Positions 22,070 to 33,968 of a stretch of 64,000 bases of DNA are shown here, one piece after another. Both the position numbers and the translations under genes were made by a program. How positions within the stretch are numbered: the stretch's first letter is position 1; the number at the start of each line of letters is the position of its first letter. Origin of the DNA: Halisarca cf. caerulea (taxonomy: Eukaryota > Porifera > Demospongiae > Chondrillida > Halisarcidae); the NCBI GenBank assembly GCA_963170055.1, contig CAUJGJ010000313.1, positions 1,675,201-1,739,200 of the forward strand, written 5' to 3'. The notes under the pieces were generated by a model. It ran no database searches. It had not been told where the DNA came from and saw only the letters and a program-made list of their open reading frames with translations.

Positions 22070-22890
22070 TGTCTCTACTTAGCCATAAAATTATAAGGTA
22101 AAGGGGGGGGGGGGTAATTTGGAACAGCGTATATAACTGTCAGGCCAAAAGTAGCCGGTATATATAGTGTCACTGAACCACTGACAAGCCACATCCCGGC
22201 AACTTTTTCTAGTCTGCATTGTCTCCATTAAGTGGGAGTTTGGCAGTGGCACTGAAGAATGGCTGAGTAACCTAATTACAACAAAAATTACAGGCTCTGC
22301 TCCAAATCATCGTCGTATTCCAAATGCCGTATAGCGGGCCTTTTGCGGGAGAAAACCTTTGTACGGAAGCCGAGAGGGAAACCGCAAAGCCTGCGCCGCA
22401 TGCGTTTCGGAGCACAAGCCGAAAGTCGCCGAATCATCAGTGCTTTTCGGAGCACGAACCATAGCTGAAAGTGTTTCAGAACACTGCTAGTGGGTTTCGG
22501 GGTGAAAGCAAGACCCGAAAACCGGATAGCCACCGCAACCGAAGCGCCGAAACTGCGCCGAAATTGTTTCGGAATACTTTGGGGGTCCGCCAGTATTAGT
22601 GTCGGGGAAAGTCTAGAGTACGTCTATTGTAATGGTATCTAGTATACATGCGTCTATTAGAGTGTCTAGAGTTACTGTTACAGTATTTAGTGTGGCTAGA
22701 GTGTCTATAGTGTGTCTTGTATGCCAGTCTGTTGTGCCTATAGACTGTCCAGCCGATATTTTCATTATTATTAATGTGCACCATACCCAAATGGTACTAG
22801 GACACACAAGGTCCTATGTAGCATAACACAGGAGTACAAAAAAGGTTAAAAAGAAAAAGTTCAATGTCAGATAATACAGTTGGCATATAA
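22070..22890. other. No recognisable gene
   Basis: Contains a poly-G (22107-22113) and a GC-richer stretch 22290-22600 in which TTTCGGAGCAC and related TTTCGG words recur. Repeat-like, with no coding signal I trust on either strand. Confidence 0.5.
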
Positions 22891-23029
22891 TAGTCTCGTC
22901 AACCAGACCCTGTGTCGCCTCGTTTATTATGATCCGCCATTTTTATTGCACGCTTGTAAAAATGCGTGCAGTAAAAATGACGGATCATAATAAACGAGGC
23001 GAAAAAACAGGGTCTGGTTGACGAGACTA
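22891..23029. mobile_element. Hairpin MITE with TA target duplication
   Basis: GTCTCGTCAACCAGACCCTG... and its complement form an almost perfect 60-bp-arm hairpin, with a loop near 22950-22965. Flanked by TA on both sides, so Tc1/mariner-type mobilisation is likely. No coding capacity. Confidence 0.85.
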
Positions 23030-23237
23030 CAAATCACGTGCACTGAAATATCACGTTCATGCGAGGGATCATGTGATTCATTCACCTTTAAATCTCACTT
23101 TTTGGGGTTCCCGACGATCAAGTGCTGAGAAGAATACAAGGATCACAAGCAAGGTATTCCACAATCGATTTTTTATCTTTATCTTTTTTCTCGCCATACT
23201 TTTTTATGGCAGAATCCACTGACCTAGGACCATAGAT

Positions 23238-23464
23238 TATAACAAGTAGATTATCTTATTGAGCAATCACGTAGCAATACATAAATCTTTAAAAATCAAT
23301 CAATAGAACGTTTCGGCCACGTAGACCTTCATTAGCCAACAAATCTGAGAAATCAAATCAAGATTTGTTGGCTGATGAGGTGTACGTGGCCGAAACGTTC
23401 TATTGATTGATTGAAGATTTATCTATGCTACGTGATTGCTCAATAAGATAATCTACTTGTTATA
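23238..23464. mobile_element. Foldback element with hammerhead-like core
   Basis: Long inverted repeat of about 227 bp: TATAACAAGTAGATTATC... to ...GATAATCTACTTGTTATA, with arms of about 105 bp. The right arm contains CTGATGAGGTGTACGTGGCC followed by GAAAC, which matches the conserved strands of a hammerhead ribozyme. The left arm, read on the minus strand, has CTAATGAAGGTCTACGTGGCC then GAAAC, with one core base changed. Such motifs occur in Penelope-like elements and related repeats. Confidence 0.75.
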
Positions 23465-23782
23465 GTTGAACGTAGCAATGAGCCTCTATGACATTACCAT
23501 AGATTATATTCCGGATGTACGCAAACGCAGTACTCGTGAGATGTTACTAAATTTGCAATAGAACTGCCACAGCAATCCTGGTCTGGTGAAGCGGGTGCTT
23601 CTCGAATAAAAAAATCTAACCATCGAGGCTTTAGGATCAGGGGTTGGGTCCAGTATCTATGGTTAGTGTTTAGCCGGTATTGATAAACGCCCATCCGGAT
23701 CAAAATAACTGGTTGAATCAGATTTACTGTGATAGAACTATAAATGGTGACAATAGATCATGGAGTACGTGCAGCTGTACAC

Positions 23783-24949
23783 GCATGTGGGACATGTCCA
23801 TTTGCACTTAAATGGCTTCCGAAGTCGGCGATTTTACTCACTACAAAACTCAAAATCAAAATGAAAATGGACAGTTAATGATCTCAAAGCAGTATAAACA
23901 CATCTAAGCTACTTGTTGCGCTACTTTTGAACCAAATATTTTCCTTTGGTATCCGAATAATCGACGATTTATCTGACAGTCCCAATCAGCAGTTTTTGGA
24001 CTGGAGTAAATCAGAGCGTAGGCCTAGAGACACAGAATATGGACTAAAATGTTCTTATAAGTGATATCTAACGTTCTACCCATGGGGGTTTTGAATACCA
24101 AAACAGTTTTAAAGATATTCAAGAAAAACTTACAATGTTCTGAATTATTCCGCAATAACTCCCTGGAAAACGCAGCATCAAAACCCCCATGGGTAAAAAG
24201 TTGAAGTACCCAACACTGATAAGGATAAAACCCTCGGAAGGCTCCTAGGACAATCCTCTGATTTACTCCACGACATGGCAGTTTGCTAACAAGATCTCCT
24301 TCACAAAGAGCCGCCTTTCACATGACAGTCATGTGATTTTAATGTGACGTCATCCTAGACTTTCTTTGCAGCTCCAAAGTGAGGACGATCTCGAAGCCTT
24401 AAAGTGGATAAACAAGGGAGTAATCGATACGCAAGCGAAATCAAGTTCGATTGAAACATCCCATTCTGATCTAGCTATAAGCCATTTTCAGCAAAATCAG
24501 GAATTGATTGGAGTCAAGCGTCGGCAACAAAGAAACCTGAGTCAAACCGTCGGCGATCGGCAACATCGAGGTATGCGATCTTTGTTTAAACACACTATGC
24601 GCTAGTCAGTGTTACGTTGATACTTTAGAATGTCTTCGTTCAACCTATTAGCTGATTGTACATGTCCTGGGCATCATTCGATCTAGAATGAATTACAGTT
24701 CGTGCTAACAAATACTGATCGTAAATGCCATCCTTTAAGTTTTCCATAGTATCTGAGATCAATCGTGCCCGAAATAGCATTTGCAAAAGCGTGAGTGCGG
24801 AATACTTCCACAACGCTAACAAACTTGAGTTTGTGAACAAAGTACTTCATCACGCGCGTGTCACATGACTTGAAGCCTTACGTAGGAAATTTTAGGCCAA
24901 ATTCCAGCTCATTAACACCATTACAAGATTTTGGACATGTCCCACATGC
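23783..24949. mobile_element. Non-coding element F1 (GCATGTGGGACATGTCC ends)
   Basis: The ends GCATGTGGGACATGTCCA and TGGACATGTCCCACATGC are inverted repeats 1.17 kb apart. Near the right end, 'gtgtcacatgacttgaagcc' matches the same position in element F3 (30917-32097). An internal inverted pair ACCCATGGGGGTTTTGA / TCAAAACCCCCATGGGT lies at 24078-24193. No clear target duplication found. Confidence 0.6.
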
Positions 24950-25182
24950 ACAGTTATGAAGTGCAAGTGACTGAATTCAATTGATTACAGGAGATGTCAA
25001 TATGTTCTGCGTATCTGCTTTGATTCGCAATTGGCTGATTGCCGGCATTGTTTCGTATTTTTGCTTAAATTGCATTTTTGTGACATGTGCATCACTGATG
25101 AATTTAGACTGCTCTGCAGTTATATACAGTCTGAAGGAAGAAATGAATTGATTTTTTTTAATAGAAAGTTTCATGGGCACTT

Positions 25183-25603
25183 CAGGGGCATATCCAGGGG
25201 GGGGGGGGGTGCTCAGGGTGCTCAAGCACCCCCCTGAGGCTCAGAGCCTTAGCTTTAGTGAGTACTCAGTAAATATGTTAGAAGTAAGCACCCCAGCTTG
25301 AATACTTGATTTTTTACACAAAATCATATTTTGTGTAGTATTAGTCAATGTATTGAGCTAAAAGAGTACCAAAGTGTCCATGTTCGCTATCATTTCCCTT
25401 CATTTAAGCTAGCAAAGAACAAGTGCACGAAACTGGTGGCCATGTTTGATGACGTCATAAGTCGGCTTGCAACGTTATGATAATAATCTGCAAGTCTCTA
25501 CTCGTTTGATGTTATAATACACGTGACTAAGAGAAAATATACAGAAATCGAAATTTATAGGGACAGTGAGCACCCCCTGAGAAAAATCCTGGATACGCCC
25601 CTG
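25183..25603. mobile_element. hAT-like MITE (CAGGGGCATATCCAGG ends)
   Basis: CAGGGGCATATCCAGG at the left and CCTGGATACGCCCCTG at the right are imperfect inverted repeats 421 bp apart. Inside are poly-G/'gtgctcagggtgctcaagcacccccctgag' blocks typical of this repeat type. Similar ends occur at 5779, 42226 and 55715. The target duplication is unclear. Confidence 0.7.
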
Positions 25604-25891
25604 CACTGGCATTGCTTAGTCTCACATAGCCCAGCCACTCTATCCACTACTTCTTATATGGTATCATCATATTATTCTAAAACATGCGATTCGAGTTTAA
25701 AAACCTCGTGGGCCGCCTACGGCCCTGGAAACTCAAATCGCTTGGAAATCGTCGTTATTGACCAAAATAATACTTTGAAGAGCTCTTCTGGTCTAAAAGA
25801 CTCTTCACTGATAAAATCAGGAGCAAACGAATGAATTTCACCGAAATATAGCCGAAAGATTATGTATCGACTTCGCGTCCGCCATGTTGTT

Positions 25892-25895
<4 letters not shown>

Positions 25896-25947
<52 letters not shown>
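25896..25947. repeat. (TA)n microsatellite
   Basis: Pure TA run between GTTGACA and GACATCGTTCCGGACGTTCC. Confidence 0.9.
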
Positions 25948-25951
<4 letters not shown>

Positions 25952-26305
25952 TCGTTCCGGACGTTCCGGACACCTCCGGTGAAAGTTAAAATAATATAGG
26001 GCCGCCTTCCGGCGACCCAAAAGAGCAGAAAAAGTGGTCTTGGCTATGCATGACTAGACAATTGTTGTGGTGGCTAGACTATGTTTGTTGGGCCAAGCTA
26101 GGGTTTGTTTCAATGTCCCTGCATAACAATTGCCAATTGGACTCGACGGTATTTTGCATACTATACGTACATGCAGCACTTATGCCATTGTCAGGTCCAT
26201 GCACTATCACGACTATATGACTTGGCTTAGAAAAGGAAGGAAACATACGGTATACACTTTTAAAAAGTTTCCGTAAAGTAATTCCTTCACGCTGCGACCA
26301 CTGAC

Positions 26306-27038
26306 GCATGTGAGACATGTCCAGGATCTGTTATGATAGCGCTACCCAGGTTGCATAGCGATAAAATGTAATTTTTCAGCGCTTACAAGTTATTAGTCAC
26401 GCAGTTATCTCGTGATTTGGACTAATATTCGGGCGTATACGAATAGTGAATCCGCGTTTAGTGACGTGTTCTGTCGTCACGGTTGCTCTGTCACATGCTG
26501 GCTTGTGACCTAACTCGCTGTTCTTCTGAATCATAGTTTTCGGCTGGGTGCTACGTGAGGGAACTAGCTGGAGACAGTTTCTTGGTATCAACTTCGAGCC
26601 ATCGGAAATATACAACTTTTCCATACGGGTGAGAGAGAGCTTTTGTTCCTGTCCCAAGTTACAGGAGCTTGAACGCTTGCTTTTGATGGCCAATTGATCA
26701 GATCTCGGCTTTGGAAAGGAACGGCCAACTCACCCGCATGGAAAAGTTAGTCAAATTAATGTTTTGTTATAGCGATTTATGTTAAAAAATAGTCTTGGAA
26801 GCGTTCCGCCAGGTAGCACCCAGAGCGTTTCGCTTTTCAATAGGGGTTAGGAAAACCTCAGTAGCTTCTTTGCGATAAAAGCAAGCCTTCGAAAAAGGTA
26901 ATCGTACGAAAGTCTACGTGTCTGCCTTCATTTTAATCCCTTGTTTGACTCTCTGCATCTACTACAAGTTGAGAACAGAAGCTGTAAAAACGACCGAAAT
27001 TTTCACACCTCCGAATTAGCGCGGACATGTCCCACATG
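26306..27038. mobile_element. Non-coding element F2 (GCATGTGAGACATGTCC ends)
   Basis: The left end GCATGTGAGACATGTCC and right end GGACATGTCCCACATGC are inverted repeats 733 bp apart, the same end type as F1 and F3. An open frame inside (26397-26693, minus) has no recognisable motif. Confidence 0.6.
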
Positions 27039-27043
27039 CGGAC

Positions 27044-27175
27044 CCTTCACGTCGTGATCCCCACTAAGCTACACCGTGATTCCAAATATTTCACACCGAC
27101 TTCACACCGTGATCCCGAATAAATCACGCCGTGATTTCGAGCAGCCTTTCTTAGCCGTGATCTTGGTGATTTTGA
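27044..27175. repeat. Array of CGTGAT motifs at about 22-33 bp spacing
   Basis: CGTGAT starts at 27052, 27074, 27107, 27129 and 27155, usually in the context CACRCCGTGATYCC. A second CGTGATC cluster lies at 28262-28400. It may be transposase-binding repeats of an unidentified element. Confidence 0.5.
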
Positions 27176-27308
27176 AGTCTTGTGGAACTTTGCAACAGAA
27201 ATATGACGGCAAGAACTGTTTTGAAGAATACTAAAACGACAACTGTGAGCAGCCATGTTGTTTCAGTATATTCTCGTTTTTGTCATCGTACGTTCACGTA
27301 CGTATGTA

Positions 27309-27851
27309 CCGTATATCTTCTAAAATTTCGTCCTTCTAAGGTTTCGTCACCCCAAAAACTGTGACTGGTTGTCTTCTAAAAAAGACGAACAGGACGAATT
27401 CTAATATTTCGTCATCTCTTCTAAGGTTTCGTCAGCCCAGCAAATATTGATGACGAAATCTAAGGGCACGCCCAAACTAAAATGTCTTCTTTACCGTATA
27501 CCGTCACGCTACAGCGAAGCGATCATGCTCACTTTCCTCTTTATGCTTGCACATCAGCACTTCTCTAATAGTGGATGTCCAGATATCTCTGTAAACGTGG
27601 TGACCATGAACAGCAGAGCGATATTTAGCTTCAAAACCAGTAGCCATGTTTGCATCGGTCGAAAAACGGTAGGTTTGTTTCACAACTTGTCATTATTTGT
27701 TTGCGTTTGATTTTTAAATCGTCTTCTAAGTTTTCATCGAATTTTCTAAGTTTTCGTCAGTTTGTGTGGAAACTTCTTAAATACTTCTTATGTTGACAAA
27801 TGACGAAAATTCTGCAAATTCGTCAGTGACGAATTTTTAGAAGATATACGG
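27309..27851. mobile_element. MITE with CCGTATATCTTCTAAAA ends, TA duplication
   Basis: The left end CCGTATATCTTCTAAAATTT and the right end (reverse) CCGTATATCTTCTAAAAATT are inverted repeats, each flanked by TA (27307-27308, 27852-27853). The interior repeats 'cttctaagg/ttttcgtc' words. Tc1/mariner-type MITE, about 543 bp. Confidence 0.8.
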
Positions 27852-28261
27852 TATGACGAAAACAGCTCCGAGCAGAGAGCAGTCTCTGTAGCTCTGCTAC
27901 AATGGTTTCGTCGCCCTTGTTCATCTGAGCGTCGATTATCTGCTCGACGACACCGGCTACCTTCGACGGCCTCCCCGAACTAGGCCTCCGCCCAATTGTT
28001 CCCGTTTCTTCAACTTTACGAAGAAACTTGCGGTCTCGTGGTAGGTAGACCTTCGCTGGCTAGCTTGCTACAGATGAAATGAGCTCTCAGACCCTTCGTG
28101 TGCCAATAGATGATTCATTGCTTCTTGTAGTCGGGATAAGGCATAGTCACAAGGACAAACTCGGAGAAAGACGAAAGCGAATTCAAAAATCACACCAGGT
28201 TTGGCTAGAATATTCATTGTGCGAGTTGGCTATATTTACCTACACGGCGAACTTGTCAATT

Positions 28262-28442
28262 CTAGCGTGATCACGATTTCTGTCAGCGTAGTCTTCTTTC
28301 TTTTACGACACTATCTCGGAGTGATATCGATTCTTTCACGTCGTGATCACAGACTTTCGGAGTCGTGATCGCATTTCCTTAACGGCGAGATCACGGCGAT
28401 ATATCTTTACTTTACGTAAACTTTTTTTAAGTGTATACCGTA
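28262..28442. repeat. CGTGATC motif array ending in AACTTTTTT...TACCGTA
   Basis: Repeated CGTGATC/GTGATAT words with AT- or T-rich spacers, then aaacttttttta...gtataccgtac. The same terminal arrangement occurs at about 33945-33968 and 34632-34652, each after an array of a different short motif. Confidence 0.45.
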
Positions 28443-29100
28443 CGTAACAGGCTGACTGGTAGTAGCTATACTAACTACAATTTTCTGCATGCACTTCAGC
28501 ACATGCAAGTTCTATGACTAATGTACTACTTTGGAAGAAAGAATGGGTAAATCTAACATATAAAGATGAAGCCAAAGGAAGGAGCAATACTAGCTCTACA
28601 TCAGGTGTTCAATGCTTATACTGAAAGAAGGCATCATTGAATTGCGTAGTTTTGTAAGGATACATGATTGCATATATTATTAACACATTGACAACCGTAA
28701 GAACCGGAAGTGGAAATTTACACCTCGTTCTGACAACCGCAAGCTTAGGTCATACGAGCGCGCCACGTGTAATTTTCGAGAAGATTGTTATTTGCTCTTC
28801 TATCTCAGTGGAACAAGCTCACACTGTGTAGAAAGTCTTGTTTATTCGTAATTTCGAATGATACAGATTACAGAAATCGCATCGAATAGAGGATAAAGGC
28901 AAAATTCGCAAGACAGGCAAGCCACAAAGTTACAACAAGGATCTAAACCAGCGCGTTCGACGGTAGGTTAACAATAACCTTCGAAAAAGATATGGTGTGC
29001 GTCAAACTTCTTGTAACTTATTAGTAAGGATACAAGGTCGTCTTAAGACCTCTGTAAGCCAGCGTCTGTAGTTTCTTGGCCAGGTTTTCTTCGTAATAAG
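28443..29100. other. No recognisable gene
   Basis: Unannotated intergenic or repeat-derived sequence. I see no coding signal, inverted ends or RNA gene. Confidence 0.45.
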
Positions 29101-29620
29101 TTGAAATTCGACCGCCTTGTTTATTTAGCGATTTTTGATCCTTCAATCAATTGCAATTTTCTCGCGATTACCTCATTGTGTCTTTTAGTGGGAAAACCAC
29201 CGGTGTGACAGCCCATCGCATGAGATACTGTGGAACCTTGTCCACATACGCATTCTGTTGGCATCCTTGCTGGTGTCCAATTGTAGCGGAGACAGATGGC
29301 ATCCCGAAAATCCCCCTTGTGTAGTGCAAACCCATATCTGGCAATTGGGAGTGCAGTCAGCCAAGATGATGATCCCTTTTCTCGAGCTAGCTCAATGCAT
29401 CTCTTCAATAGATGGGAGGAATGTAAGAGATATCCTTCGAGTAGTTCTTTGTCAGTAGCATCTTTCTTTTTCTTTGCTTCTAATTTAGCTACTTGTTGTT
29501 TAGCTGTAACTTCATAATTATACGGCTTTTGTTCAATGATGGCATCTGAAAGGGGTTGTGTGATATCCAGAGAGGCTTGATGTTGTGTAGGAGCAAGTGT
29601 CGTTGGATTAATGATACCCA

Positions 29621-30392
29621 CACAGGGCATTTATATCAGCCCACAGCTGCTTGGGATTTGGGGCGTGCACGTACAAAATTTATTTTAAAATCGTCACCCC
29701 TAACAGTAAACAACGTCACCACAAATTGTAAACTACGTCACACTAAAGAGGACGTCACTGAAGGTTCCCCATGTAAGCAGATACCGATATTAGTGATGTC
29801 ACAGCCCCGCATCACGATACGTCATCAAAAATGGCCGTTTTATACCAGGCAAACAGAAATCAGCGTTTCCGGAGGAGAAAATGCCCTACAACTTTCCTGT
29901 TTGTTTCACTTTTCGATTTAATGCAGTCTTGGCTATAGGATTTTGCTTGTTGAATAATATTATAATAAGGTAAGCGAAAATAAATGCTGTATTTGTTTCC
30001 ATTTTTTGCCGATTTGGGCACCAAAAAAGTGTTTTTTCCAAATAAATGGTTTTAACAAGGTTATAGTCGTGAACAACAAGCAAATTCATATAGTTCAGAT
30101 ATTTTGCTAGCGACTGAAGTAAATTTCGTGAAGCTACAGTGTCATCTTCTCCTCCGGAAATGGCAATTTCTGTCTTTTACCGAAAGTTTATGGCTCCTTT
30201 GTTGTTGACTCAAACTTCTCTGTTTCGTACTGTTTCTTCTTCGGGTGTTCCTACAAATAACACTTGTTTAATTTTATAAAGTGTAACGTATACGTTTATC
30301 CGTATTGAAGGCATAATTTGCTATGAAATTTGGTCAAGTTTCGCGACAGCCATTTTACCGTAATATCCGAGGGCTGAAATAAATACCCTGTG
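29621..30392. mobile_element. MITE with CACAGGG ends (CACTA/CMC-like), 2-bp duplication
   Basis: The left end CACAGGGCATTTATATCAGC and right end (reverse) CACAGGGTATTTATTTCAGC match at nearly all positions. Flanked by CA on both sides (TG on the coding strand). Removing it with one TG rejoins GGTC-TG-GGTATC on the minus strand, restoring Gly-Leu-Gly-Ile in the host relic. A sister copy is at 51340-52099. 772 bp, no convincing coding capacity. CACTA/CMC assignment is inferred from the CAC termini and the 2-bp duplication. Confidence 0.85.
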
Positions 30393-30916
30393 CAGACCTC
30401 CCATACGAACCGGCAGTGCCAAGATGTCTCATTCTAGATCACCAAGAACACGTCCTAGATGAGATGGGAGAAATTTTGTTCGAATGCCATCTTCTAGTGG
30501 TTGCAGAAGAGAGGAGACATCAGGTGAAGTACGCATTGTGTACAGCCACTGACTGATGATCCCGTTGGTGAAAGCAGAATATGTAGCATGTGGCTGTGAT
30601 TTGGCAACTTCGGAAATGAAAACAATTGTGTTGATCCATTCATCTATTTTGGTTTTAAGGTGATCGATGACAGATGATTTATCACCCAGCCAAGCTCCAA
30701 GATGTTTCTTGGCATCTGAGGTGACATTGATGCCTGTGCCATGGAAATGTGCTTTTACTTCTTCAAGCTTGGTTTCATCTTTGACTATTAACCAGGTTTT
30801 CTTTGGATTCACAAAATAACCATATGACGGGCCTAATTTGACTAACTTAGCAAGCCATTCACGAAGGGCATCGAAAGAAGCAGTGGATGCAGCGTCATCT
30901 GCAAACCAGATCTGAC

Positions 30917-32097
30917 ACATGTGGAACATGTCCATTTGCTCTTGTAAGTCTTCAGGTTGTGAAAAATTTTAGGTTCGCTTTTGGTCCCATTTCTTTTAGT
31001 AGGTCTACTGTATCTCTTCGAAAGAAATATCAGCGTGTAGCGTGTTGTATTGTCTCCATTTTAAGCCCAAAATCGAAGTAATAGCATATGTGAAGACGAC
31101 GTTATACGTACTTTTCTTCGCCATATCTAAAGGCACAAAAACGCCGGGAGCCACTGGAGATTGAAAGCTATGGACACCAAAAAGGGTAAGTAGGTTCCTT
31201 ATAGCAATATCTAAAACTTCCATGTGGGGGATTTTTGCACTTGAAACAGTTCCTGAGAAAATCACTAAAAACCATAAATTGACACAACAGACACTCACAT
31301 TTTGGCTTGTAACTTTTGTAGGAAGTCAACAATCAAAATCCCCCACATAGAAAGTCTAAAGTTGCCTATGATAAAGCGAAAAATCTAAAAAGACTAGGCT
31401 AATCGGCCCTAACTTTTTGGCTCCCGGCCATTAAAGATACACGTTAACGAAAGAGTCGCTGAGGCCATTTTGTCACATGACATGCGCATGATGTACTACA
31501 CTGGACGTGTTGACTAAATTCGGTCAGAAGACACGACGAGCATTGCAGGGAATGATACGCCGAACGAAATACATTTTAAAGGAGTCAGGACATTTGTAAC
31601 AGGAGGAGGATACTTTTGACGACGATTCAAAGGGTGCAGAACTTTAACGTCGGATCTCAGAGTCGAAGTAAGGTGCGTAATATCCGGCGGTAGCCGTTAC
31701 TTTTGAATCTAAATAGCGAATGTTTTACTTTAGAATCGAATGGCCTGTCTTCATTTTTCTCTTCAATGGGTTGGAATTGAACCCGTTGAGAGAAAATAGC
31801 ATGCCATATCGGAACGTCTTGCTTTTTCCGGGGATATTGAAATACTGATTATTAACGCGCTTTAGCCAACATTCTTCCCAGAACGAATACGATTGAACGA
31901 ATTATATCGGGATGAACGTTCGCAAGTGCACAGAAAATGCAAAATGATTGCTGCAGCAAAAGCAAACTCAATGCGTACACATTATATCCTCACGATTTAT
32001 CATGCGCATGTCACATGACTCGAAGCCATTGAGTAACATTTTCGCTCACATTCCAACTAATTAGCACGCAGGGCAGATTCGGACATGTTCCACATGC
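30917..32097. mobile_element. Non-coding element F3 (ACATGTGGAACATGTCC ends)
   Basis: Inverted ends ACATGTGGAACATGTCC and GGACATGTTCCACATGC, 1.18 kb apart. Sub-terminal sequence is shared with F1 (GTCACATGACTCGAAGCC near 31998). It interrupts the minus-strand retroelement relic. No target duplication is seen, and RT sequence is missing across the junction, so a deletion probably accompanied or followed insertion. Confidence 0.6.
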
Positions 32098-32207
32098 GTG
32101 GTGGTTCTGAAACTGGTGATTCTGAAGCTGGTGGTTCTGAAACTGGTGATTCTGAAGCTGGTGGTTCTGAAACAAATGATTCTAAAACTGGTGATTCTGA
32201 ATGAGCA
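32098..32207. repeat. 30-bp tandem repeat
   Basis: About 3.5 copies of GGTGGTTCTGAAACTGGTGA plus TTCTGAAGCT. On the minus strand it codes the repeated SESPVSEPPA of the retroelement relic. Confidence 0.8.
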
Positions 32208-32539
32208 GGTCCTGAAACTGGAGAGCGGTTTGGAAATGATCCTGATACTAATACTGGTGGAATGCCTACTTGAGAATTTACTTCTGAGGAATCCGATCTT
32301 GATAGAACAGAATCCGAAACAGATTCCGAGCCGTTTGATGGGGCAGGGAGACCAGCTGCATTTAGACACTTGTTGAAACGGCGAAGCGGCAAACAATTGG
32401 TGCAAAATTTTCCTGATCGGACACAGATACAATTCTTGCAAAGTCCATCACGATTACACTTGCAACAGACTGGCATTATAGGTCTACTTCTAATAATTTC
32501 TCATCAAATGCATCCAGATCCAGATCCGCAAACTAAAGT

Positions 32540-33968
32540 GTAGTGAATCAGGATGCTGCGTTCGCAAAATCATCAGATCGAATTACCTACGTATTTCTCA
32601 AACTTCGATCCCCATACCCTTCGTGTAAACATAGATCTTCTAAACCACAGGGATTGGAAACTCGATCCCGAATTCAACTGGATTCATGCGTGTTGACAGG
32701 GCACAATTCGTATACGTCATCGATGTGTAGATTTTTTGCGATTGCCGTGTTCTTATGTAATAGCTCGTACAGAATTTTGTCCTATGGCTTCTTCGATCAT
32801 TCGAGCTGTTGCCCGTATAATTATATTCATAATATTATGACATCATGATTGAAGACTCCAAAAAAAATCTCGCCCGTATACAAGTAAGAAGGAAGCCCTT
32901 CTTTCGACGGCTTGTTCTCCGTAAACGCTAGATGAGACTATCCGGAGTTTGGCACACTGTATATTATGAAATGCGAACATTTCCTGGAAATGATGAAGCA
33001 TAAACGGGGGCGCTGTGACATTGCATTCGTAAGATACTATTTGCACAGTTTGTAGTCCGCAGAACGCTTTGATCGTCGAAAGTACCCAGTCAGGGTTCGA
33101 ATTTCTTATCGATAGGTAGATATTATGTTGGATTCAGACATGGAGTATCATCTGAGCGAGTTTCCAGCTTTCTGCAAACCTTCATTTTCGTGAATCTATT
33201 TGCAGAAATTTTAAAGCCACCTTTCGCGTACACCTTCCGGTTGTATGGGTTAGCGAATATACAGGTAGGCCATAACTGGTTCAGCATACGCTTGTTACCT
33301 ATAAATGTTGCATGCTAATGTGTATTGGACAAATGTGAGTCTTTCAAAGGAAGAAAAAGAACTTTATTACGCCCACGCTTTTCAACACGCATGAATCCAG
33401 TGTAGTCATTTATTATTATACGTTACGCGTATCAACCAATATAAATTCGGGAGTTTCCAATCCCTGTGGTTTGGAAGATCTATGGTGTAATTAGCACTTG
33501 GAACACAGCTAGCCGTGCAGTGTCTGTGCGGTTCGAACTGCATACGATTTTTATTATCTTTGAGATCGAATTACCGTCACGAAGGATGGTCGTTGGGTAC
33601 GAGATGGATCGGATCTTAGAGATCCTGAGGATAGGATGGACCTCGGTAAAAAAGGATCGCTTCTGGTCTAGTTCTGCTGATCGGATTACGATTTACATTT
33701 GCCTGCAGATCAAATTACCCTCATGACGATGATCAAGGGCGATGGTCCCCGCTTCAAGATCGCTAGTCTACAATGGTCACAGCTTCAAAATCGTTGGATA
33801 GGATGAACCTGGGTGATTGAATTACGATTTCTATAAGCTTTGAGATCAAATTACGCTGATAAGTGGCATCCAAATGAAATTACGATTTTCAATACGCACA
33901 CCGTAACTACGATTACGGTACGTTACTTAACAATTACGCTATGGAAACTTTTTTTGATGTCTACCGTA
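32540..33968. repeat. Repeat element with internal inverted arms and ATTACGATTT array
   Basis: An inverted pair of about 60 bp (AGATCTTCTAAACCACAGGG near 32635; CCCTGTGGTTTGGAAGATCT near 33463) is followed by many GAGATCAAATTACG / ATTACGATTT / GGATCG words (33540-33930). The right side ends in AAACTTTTTTTGATGTCTACCGTA. Boundaries approximate; no gene recognised. Confidence 0.5.

Larger units (their letters stand above)
29121..32476 (-). pseudogene. Relic of a second retroelement family (Cys-rich N-terminus, RT palm, C-terminal knuckle)
   Basis: Three pieces read in order on the minus strand. (1) 32476-32098: MPVCCKCNRDGLCKNCICV, a Cys-rich segment, then SESPVSEPP repeats. (2) 30916-30393: reverse transcriptase palm with QIWFADDAAS, GPSYGYFVNPKKTWLIVK and HLGAWLG. 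(3) 29620-29121: SSWLTALPIARYGFALHKGDF and a CVCGQGSTVSHAMGCHTGGF knuckle followed by RHNE. These motifs are those of a cnidarian/sponge-type RT family I recognise but cannot name. Piece 2 has a stop after VLGDLE. The pieces are separated by element F3 and by a MITE (29621-30392), and the RT fingers region is missing. Distinct from the YLDD family at 10 kb. Confidence 0.8.

Noticed and set aside
27044..28400. CRISPR-like array from the regularly spaced CGTGAT words
   Set aside because: Repeats are only about 6-10 bp, spacing varies, no cas genes, and the context is an animal nuclear genome.
29258..29921. Small + strand ORFs opposite the RT relic
   Set aside because: Shadows of the minus-strand relic and of the MITE at 29621.
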